64,000 nucleotides of DNA, from positions 4,216,001 to 4,280,000 of the forward strand of contig NZ_CP108364.1 of assembly GCF_035946055.1 (NCBI RefSeq), given 5' to 3'. The notes under the pieces were generated by a model. That model saw only the letters and a program-made list of their open reading frames with translations. It had not been told where the DNA came from and did not search any database. This document shows, one piece after another, positions 59,288 through 64,000 of the stretch. Position numbers and translations under genes: made by a program. Numbering within the stretch: the stretch's first letter is position 1; each line of letters begins with the position of its first letter. The DNA is from Streptomyces sp. NBC_01341. Its GTDB lineage: Bacteria; Actinomycetota; Actinomycetes; Streptomycetales; Streptomycetaceae.

Positions 59288-60565
59288 TCAGGGCCGGGTG
59301 ATCCGTATCCGGTAGTTCCCGTCCCCGTCCTTCGCGACCACGGAGATCCTTATGTTGTTGGCCCGGTCGGTGAACGTCTCGCCCGGTTCGAACGGGGCGT
59401 CGGAGAGCTCGGCGTGCACGTTGGGGCGTCGGGTGCAGCCGCCGCTGTCCTCGGTGCTGTCGGCGACCGACACGGGGCCCTGGCCGGTGTCCACGTCGGA
59501 ACTCACCTTGTAGATGAGTACGCCGGGCCGGCAGACCGCCTCGTCGTTGCCTTCCGGGGTCCTCACCTCCACCGCCCAACCGGACTGCGCGGTCAGCGGT
59601 ACGAAGGCAAGTTTGGGGCCGCCCGCCGTGGCCAGCGGTCCGAGTGTGTGCTCACTGGTTCCCGACATGGAGGCGCAGCTGACCTGGTCGTTGTCCAGCC
59701 AGCCGAGTTTCCACTTGTGCCAGCCCAGCAGGTCGTTGTTGGCACCCCAGTCCTCGGACATGATGTCCCAGTGCCCCACGGAGCCCCCGCCCTCCATCGT
59801 GTAGAGGTCGGGCAGCCCGAAGACATGGCCGTTCTCATGGGGCAGGACCCGGTAGCCGGTCTCCGGGTACGACCCCGAACCGTCGTCCTGGCGGCTGTAC
59901 ACGAAGGACGTGTTGGCGAGCGGGACTCCGTCGGCGAAGGGCGCGTCGTCGTTGCCGGAGAAGGTCACCGACAGGACGGTGTCCAGGGCCGAGGGACCGG
60001 CGTTCGGGGTGACCAGTATGTTGACCAGGTTGTACGCCGAGAAGTTGACCTTCGGGTCGGCGACACTCACGAGGTCCTTGACGAGTTCGCGGTATCCCGG
60101 TTCGTAGGGTGATCCCCGCTCGATGCCGTATTCGGCGAACGGCAGCGGCATCCGCAGCCAGTCGGTCACGGGTGCTTCGGGGAGGTAGGTCAGGCGGCCG
60201 TAGGAGCTGGTGCTGAACCATTCGCTGGTCTGGGGGAAGAACTCGGCCAGCCGGTCCGCGGCGGGCTCCGTCGCCTGCGCGTCGGGGAAGTCGATCATCA
60301 GGTTCAGGGCTTTGATCCGGCCCGTGGAACGTGCGTAGCCTGCCGGTGTCGGTATGCCCTCCGACATCTGTACGCCCATGGTCGTGGATATTCGGCACGG
60401 TGCCAGACCGGGGCCCCGCGGCGCGGCCACCGGCCCCGCGGAGGCGCGGCTGGCGATGGGGAGGGTGGAGCTGGCCGATGCCATCGTCGCGATCACCAGC
60501 GCCGTCGCTCCGGCGAGCGCGAGAGGCCGGCGCCAGGCGCGTATCCGGTGGCGGGACTGCTGCAT
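59288..60565 (-). CDS. Secreted M6-like metalloprotease
   Basis: 425 residues. Signal peptide (PLALAGATALVIATMASAS) with cleavage near residue 37-45. The zinc motif HENGH (243-247) is in VLPHENGHVFGLPDLY, the extended form typical of M6/immune-inhibitor-A-type peptidases, and a GHWDIMSEDWG segment follows where the family places its Met-turn. The N-terminal ALNLMIDFPD fits the family. It acts outside the cell; the substrate is unknown. Two Cys pairs in the C-terminal half. It is divergent from a TetR gene. Confidence 0.87.
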   Translation of the reverse strand: MQQSRHRIRAWRRPLALAGATALVIATMASASSTLPIASRASAGPVAAPRGPGLAPCRISTTMGVQMSEGIPTPAGYARSTGRIKALNLMIDFPDAQATEPAADRLAEFFPQTSEWFSTSSYGRLTYLPEAPVTDWLRMPLPFAEYGIERGSPYEPGYRELVKDLVSVADPKVNFSAYNLVNILVTPNAGPSALDTVLSVTFSGNDDAPFADGVPLANTSFVYSRQDDGSGSYPETGYRVLPHENGHVFGLPDLYTMEGGGSVGHWDIMSEDWGANNDLLGWHKWKLGWLDNDQVSCASMSGTSEHTLGPLATAGGPKLAFVPLTAQSGWAVEVRTPEGNDEAVCRPGVLIYKVSSDVDTGQGPVSVADSTEDSGGCTRRPNVHAELSDAPFEPGETFTDRANNIRISVVAKDGDGNYRIRITRP

Positions 60566-60732
60566 GGGCGTCGCCTTCGGGTCCGCGGCAGCCGGCCGGC
60601 CCTGGCTGCGCTCTGGCGCTCAGCCTCTTCCGGGTCGTGGGGTACCGCTCGCTGAGTGCGCCGATGGAGGGGTTTTCGTCGCAGACTCAACTTCCTGAGG
60701 GGTGTGGCGCGGGTCACGAAAGAGCGGGAAAT

Positions 60733-60795
60733 AACCGGGGACCCATTCCCCGTTTGAACCTGTGTCCCCGCAAAGCGGGGGATCGTTCCCCGGTT
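60733..60795. promoter_or_regulatory. Cluster of G/C-run dyads upstream of tetR
   Basis: Three linked elements: AACCGGGGA (60733-60741), CCCCGC-AAA-GCGGGG (60766-60780) and TCCCCGGTT (60787-60795), the last being the exact reverse complement of the first. They lie within 105 bases of the TetR start and form a candidate multi-site operator for autoregulation or for the divergent protease gene. Confidence 0.5.
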
Positions 60796-60837
60796 GCGTT
60801 CCGGGGATCGCCACATACCGGAAGAAGGGCCGCCGTC

Positions 60838-61500
60838 GTGAAGACCGCTGTCGAACCCGCTGCCTTCGCCGTAGGCCGCCGTACGTCCCGCCCGCGGGCC
60901 GACGCACTGCGCAACAGGGAGCGGATCGTCGCGGCTGCCCGTGAGATGTTCGTCGAGTTCGGGCCGCACGTGCCGCTCGACGATGTCGCACGGCGTGCGG
61001 GTGTCGGAAACGCCACGCTCTACCGCAACTTCCCCGACCGCGTCGCCCTGATCCACGAGGTCGTACTCGCCGTCACCTCCCGCACGACCGATCGTGCGGA
61101 GGAGGCCGCCGCGGCCGAGCCCGACTCGTTCGCAGCGCTCAGCCGTTTCGTGCACGACGCGGCGGAGGAGCGGATCGGCGCCCTGTGCCCGATGCTGACG
61201 GGTGCCTTCGACCACGAACACCCGGACCTGCTCGCCGAGCGTCGCCGCCTCGAGAAGGCCGTCGAAGGGCTCGTGGAGCGCGCCATGACCGCAGGGAGGC
61301 TGCGCACCGACATCGCCGTCGGTGACGTACTCGTCGCCCTCTCCCAGCTCACCCGGCCACTGCCCGGCATCGCCTGCCCGGGTATCGACCGGTTCGCCCA
61401 TCGCCATCTGCAGATCTTCCTGGACGGGCTGGAGCTCCCGGCCCGGTCCGAGCTGCCCGGAACGGCGGCCACCTTGGAGGACCTGCGCAGCGGGCGCTGA
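60838..61500 (+). CDS. TetR-family transcriptional regulator
   Basis: 220 residues from GTG 60838, with AGAAGGG upstream. The helix-turn-helix is PLDDVARRAGVGNATLYRNF (about 49-68). The C-terminal domain is the SbtR-like type often next to efflux genes. It is transcribed in the same direction as a DHA2 efflux gene 232 bases downstream and probably represses it, as well as itself via the upstream G/C dyads. The inducer is unknown. Confidence 0.87.
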   Translation: MKTAVEPAAFAVGRRTSRPRADALRNRERIVAAAREMFVEFGPHVPLDDVARRAGVGNATLYRNFPDRVALIHEVVLAVTSRTTDRAEEAAAAEPDSFAALSRFVHDAAEERIGALCPMLTGAFDHEHPDLLAERRRLEKAVEGLVERAMTAGRLRTDIAVGDVLVALSQLTRPLPGIACPGIDRFAHRHLQIFLDGLELPARSELPGTAATLEDLRSGR

Positions 61501-61531
61501 CGCCCGCGCACCGGACAACGCACAGACGAAG

Positions 61532-61584
61532 CGCCCACAGAGGCCGACACCACTCCGCGCGCCCGCAGAGGGCGACACCACCCC
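61532..61584. repeat. Two 25-bp direct repeats upstream of the DHA2 transporter gene
   Basis: 61532-61556 and 61560-61584, period 28, match at 22 of 25 positions (core CAGAGG-x-CGACACCAC). They lie between tetR and the transporter gene and could be a repeated regulator site. Confidence 0.5.
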
Positions 61585-61601
61585 TATGAAGAGGGCCGTG
61601 C

Positions 61602-61619
61602 CCCGACCGCCAGGTCGGG
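61602..61619 (+). terminator. Small hairpin between tetR and the transporter gene
   Basis: CCCGACC-GCCA-GGTCGGG, a 7-bp stem with a 4-base loop, followed about 20 bases later by a TTTTT run. It may end part of the tetR transcript. Confidence 0.4.
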
Positions 61620-61732
61620 CCGTCGGCGCCCCTCGCCTTTTTCCGGCTACGCAAGCGACCCGTGAGCGGTCCCGTCGCCGGCATCACACTTCACGACTTC
61701 ACGACCCTTCGCGTCCTTAGGCGGCCACATCC

Positions 61733-63250
61733 ATGTCGAAAACACTCGACACCCTGCCCGATCCCAATCGCTGGAAAGCGCTGGCCTTCATCGCCCTCGC
61801 CCAGCTGATGGTCGTGCTCGACTCGACCATCGTGAACATCGCGCTGCCCTCCGCCCAGGTGGACCTGGGCATTTCCGACGGCAACAAGCAGTGGGTCATC
61901 ACCGCGTACGCGCTCGCGTTCGGCGGGCTCCTGCTCTTCGGCGGACGCATAGCCGACCTCTGGGGCCGTAAGCGCACGTTCGTGGTGGGCCTGGTCGGCT
62001 TCGCCGCGGCTTCCGCGCTGGGCGGTGTGGCCCAGGGTGAGGGCATGCTGTTCGGTTCGCGTGCCCTTCAGGGTCTGTTCGGCGCGCTGCTCGCGCCGTC
62101 CGCCCTCTCCCTGCTCGCGGTGATGTTCACCGACGCCAAGGAGCGGGCCAAGGCCTTCGGTATCTACGGAGCCATCGCCGGTGGCGGTGGCGCGGTCGGC
62201 CTGATCCTCGGCGGCTTCCTGACCGAGTACCTCAACTGGCGCTGGACCTTCTTCGTCAACATCCCGTTCGCGATCGCCGCTGCCGCGGGTGCCTACCTGG
62301 TCATCCGTGAGCCCTCGGGCAGCCGTAACCGTTCGGCGCTCGACATCCCCGGTGTGGTCCTCTCCACGCTGGGCCTCGTCTCGCTGGTGTACGGCTTCAC
62401 CCGCGCCGAGTCGGCCGGCTGGTCGGACTCGCTGACCATCGGCATGTTCGTCGCGGCCGGTGTGCTGCTGTCCGCCTTCGTGTTCACCGAGGCACGCGTG
62501 AAGTCGCCGCTGCTGCCGCTGCGCGTCGTGACGGACCGTAACCGCGGAGGCGTCTACCTCTCGCTGGGGCTCGCCATCATCGCGATGTTCGGGCTGTTCC
62601 TCTTCCTCACCTACTACCTGCAGCTGGTCAAGGGCTACAGCCCGGTCAAGACCGGCTTCGCCTTCCTGCCGATGATCGCGGGCATGATCACCGGGTCCAC
62701 GCAGATCGGCGCGCGTCTGATGACGAGGGTCCCGCCGAGGCTGCTGATGGCCCCCGGATTCCTGGTTGCCGCCATCGGCATGCTGCTGCTGACCCAGCTG
62801 GACATCGGCACCTCGTACGCGGGCGTCATCCTGCCGGCGGAGCTGCTGCTCGGCCTGGGCATGGGTTCGGCCTTCATGCCGGCCATGTCGCTCGCCACGC
62901 ACGGCATCGAGCCGCGCGACGCCGGTGTGGCCTCCGCGATGGTGAACACCTCGCAGCAGGTCGGCGGTGCCATCGGCACCGCGCTGCTCAACACGATCGC
63001 GGCCGGTGCCACCAGCGCGTACGTCGCCGATCACGTCGCGGGTGCCACGAACCCGAAGCTGCTGCAGCTCCAGGCGACGGTCGCCGGTTTCGCGAGCGCG
63101 ATCTGGTGGGCGGTGGGCATCCTCGTCGTCGCCTCGGTGATCGCGGCGGTGCTGATCAACACGGGGCGCCCGGGTACCGGGAAGGCCGGCTCCGGCGAGA
63201 ACGCGGACGGCGTCGACGACGAGTTCATGATCCCGGTCGTCGCACACTGA
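61733..63250 (+). CDS. MFS transporter, DHA2 (14-helix) drug-efflux type
   Basis: 505 residues with about 14 membrane helices. The DHA2 signature LDSTIVNIALP is in helix 1, GGRIADLWGRKR in the loop between helices 2 and 3, and the antiporter motif C-like GAIAGGGGAVGLILGG in helix 5. Most such proteins are proton-driven multidrug exporters. The upstream TetR gene probably controls it. The substrate cannot be read from the sequence. Confidence 0.9.
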   Translation: MSKTLDTLPDPNRWKALAFIALAQLMVVLDSTIVNIALPSAQVDLGISDGNKQWVITAYALAFGGLLLFGGRIADLWGRKRTFVVGLVGFAAASALGGVAQGEGMLFGSRALQGLFGALLAPSALSLLAVMFTDAKERAKAFGIYGAIAGGGGAVGLILGGFLTEYLNWRWTFFVNIPFAIAAAAGAYLVIREPSGSRNRSALDIPGVVLSTLGLVSLVYGFTRAESAGWSDSLTIGMFVAAGVLLSAFVFTEARVKSPLLPLRVVTDRNRGGVYLSLGLAIIAMFGLFLFLTYYLQLVKGYSPVKTGFAFLPMIAGMITGSTQIGARLMTRVPPRLLMAPGFLVAAIGMLLLTQLDIGTSYAGVILPAELLLGLGMGSAFMPAMSLATHGIEPRDAGVASAMVNTSQQVGGAIGTALLNTIAAGATSAYVADHVAGATNPKLLQLQATVAGFASAIWWAVGILVVASVIAAVLINTGRPGTGKAGSGENADGVDDEFMIPVVAH

Positions 63251-63262
63251 CCCCGGTTCAGG

Positions 63263-63287
63263 GCCGCGGGGTCTGATGCCCCGCGGC
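63263..63287. terminator. Terminator after the DHA2 transporter gene
   Basis: GCCGCGGGG / CCCCGCGGC, a 9-bp stem with a 7-base loop, 12 bases after the stop. Confidence 0.7.
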
Positions 63288-63300
63288 TGTCACGGCCCCG

Positions 63301-63339
63301 GATCTGCCCTGGTTCCGCTCAGCGGAGCCAGGGCAGATC
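63301..63339. terminator. Hairpin overlapping the marR 3' end
   Basis: GATCTGCCCTGG / CCAGGGCAGATC, 12-bp perfect arms continued by an inner TCCGCT/AGCGGA stem. The loop contains the marR stop codon (63319-63321), so the arms overlap its last codons. It may serve as terminator for the gene on either strand. Confidence 0.65.
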
Positions 63340-63831
63340 CGCGTTCGTGCCCTCGGGCTGCAGACCGGTGGCGACGACCTGCATGATCTCGCCGAGGCTC
63401 TTCACCTGCTCCGGGGTGAGGCGGGCGAACATCGCCTGGCGTACGGCGTCGACGTGCCCCGGCGCCGAACGCGCGAGCATCGCGTGGCCCTCGTCGGTGA
63501 GGACGGCGTTCTGGCCGCGCTTGTCCGAGGGGCAGTCCTCGCGGCGGACCCAGCCGTTCTTCTCCAGCCGCGCTACCGCGTGCGACAGCCGGGAGCGGGT
63601 GATCTTGGCGTCCTTCGCCAGCTCGGTCATGCGCATGCGCCGCCGGGGCGCCTGGGAGAGCTGGACGAGCAGCCCGTAGTAGATGTGTGGCATCCCGGCG
63701 TCCCGCTGCAACTGGCGGTCGAGGTGGTCCTCCATGAGCGTGGTGGCATGGAGGAAGGCGCGCCACACGCCCTGTTCTTCGTCGGTGAGCCAGTGGGGCT
63801 CGCCGCTGGGTGCCGTGGTCATGGACTCCAC
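63319..63831 (-). CDS. MarR-family transcriptional regulator
   Basis: 170 residues from GTG 63831, with AAGG 8 bases upstream; an ATG at 63822 would remove three residues but has its purine tract too close. The winged helix has MTELAKDAKITRSRLSHAVA (about 68-87) and a wing with REDCPSDKRGQN containing the DxR motif and one Cys. This Cys lies in the wing rather than the usual N-terminal sensor position. It reads toward the DHA2 gene, and the target may be the gene beyond the right edge, across a region with AT-rich dyads. Confidence 0.87.
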   Translation of the reverse strand: MESMTTAPSGEPHWLTDEEQGVWRAFLHATTLMEDHLDRQLQRDAGMPHIYYGLLVQLSQAPRRRMRMTELAKDAKITRSRLSHAVARLEKNGWVRREDCPSDKRGQNAVLTDEGHAMLARSAPGHVDAVRQAMFARLTPEQVKSLGEIMQVVATGLQPEGTNADLPWLR

Positions 63832-63850
63832 TGTACGACCTTTTCTTGAA

Positions 63851-63902
63851 AGTTTAACTAAATGGGACTAAGGTCTGGGGGCGCAGGAATTTGAAGATTC
63901 AA
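63851..63902. promoter_or_regulatory. AT-rich dyads in the marR upstream region
   Basis: AGTTTAACT (63851-63859) and TTGAA-GA-TTCAA (63891-63902), the latter a perfect 12-bp dyad, lie in the 169 bases between marR and the right edge. They are candidate sites for the MarR protein. A 19-codon ATG frame at 63915-63974 also starts here, but has no support as a gene. Confidence 0.45.
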
Positions 63903-64000
63903 GATACTGATCCGATGAGTCGATCCGCCGAACCCCCGGCGCCGGTCGCGGGTACCTGTCCCCGGTGGCTGTAGAGAACACACATACCCCGGCCGGCAGA

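Noticed and set aside
63915..63974. 19-codon ATG frame at the right edge
   Set aside because: No ribosome site, no Cys or repeated-codon pattern typical of a leader peptide, and the downstream gene is outside the window.
1..64000. CRISPR array, prophage or complete insertion sequence
   Set aside because: No series of regularly spaced repeats, no transposase with terminal inverted repeats and no phage structural genes were seen on either strand.

Overview
The window is about 64 kb of very GC-rich DNA with the features of a Streptomyces or close actinomycete chromosome: frequent GTG starts, strong third-position G/C bias, futalosine-type menaquinone genes, an F420 gene (fbiC), XRE/DUF397 regulator pairs, and a tRNA-Arg(CCT) that has served as an integration site. 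Most of it is core chromosome. The stretches at about 26.1, 36.4, 49.4-57.2 and 60.6 kb are accessory or eroded.

Region by region. 1-5.8 kb: a Tat-type lipoprotein with a polysaccharide-deacetylase-like domain, then a tightly overlapped cytochrome c maturation operon (ResA/TlpA thioredoxin, ccdA, resB, ccsB) ending in a 19-bp perfect terminator. 5.8-8.5 kb: aldehyde dehydrogenase and DJ-1/PfpI genes divergent from a MarR gene, with two near-identical dyads between them. 8.5-14.8 kb: menaquinone genes (UbiD-type decarboxylase, mqnP, UbiX-type flavin prenyltransferase, mqnE) interleaved with a rhomboid protease, a small basic ORF and an Lrp regulator. 14.8-18.5 kb: a probably leaderless GNAT gene, a small membrane protein, a short Cys-containing leader ORF ahead of a dicarboxylate/amino-acid:cation symporter, and a TetR regulator. 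18.5-26 kb: a lipid module (MaoC hydratase, FabG-like reductase, thiolase, acyl-CoA ligase) and an APC permease. 26-36 kb: a remnant resembling a siderophore-interacting protein, an F420-type LLM oxidoreductase, a class B penicillin-binding protein, a 1162-residue modular secreted protein, a HAD hydrolase and fbiC. 36-42.5 kb: a broken XRE/DUF397 pair, an ADP-ribosylglycohydrolase paralogue lacking both metal-binding motifs, an SSS symporter, an intact XRE/DUF397 set and a GPP34 protein. 42.6-49.2 kb: a D,D-carboxypeptidase with a very long acidic tail, a GT-C-like membrane protein, a zinc-ribbon membrane protein and an aminoglycoside-phosphotransferase-like kinase. 49.4-57.2 kb: poorly characterised genes (secreted protein, 36-residue membrane peptide, two overlapping unknown genes, a DUF1963 remnant, an 839-residue secreted protein), then the tRNA-Arg with an 88-bp duplicate of its 3' half and terminator 1505 bp away, enclosing an eroded integrative element. 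57.4-64 kb: acyl-CoA ligase, M6-type metalloprotease, a TetR-DHA2 efflux module and a MarR regulator.

The genes form a few functional groups: respiratory chain assembly (c-type cytochromes and menaquinone), cofactor F420, lipid activation and turnover, and cell-wall synthesis (PBP and carboxypeptidase). The most unusual items are the tRNA-Arg scar, the putative Cys-attenuator leader, the motif-less ADP-ribosylglycohydrolase, the paired MarR dyads and the unassigned overlapping gene pair at 50.4-52.1 kb. All calls come from reading the sequence and from remembered family features; no database search was run.
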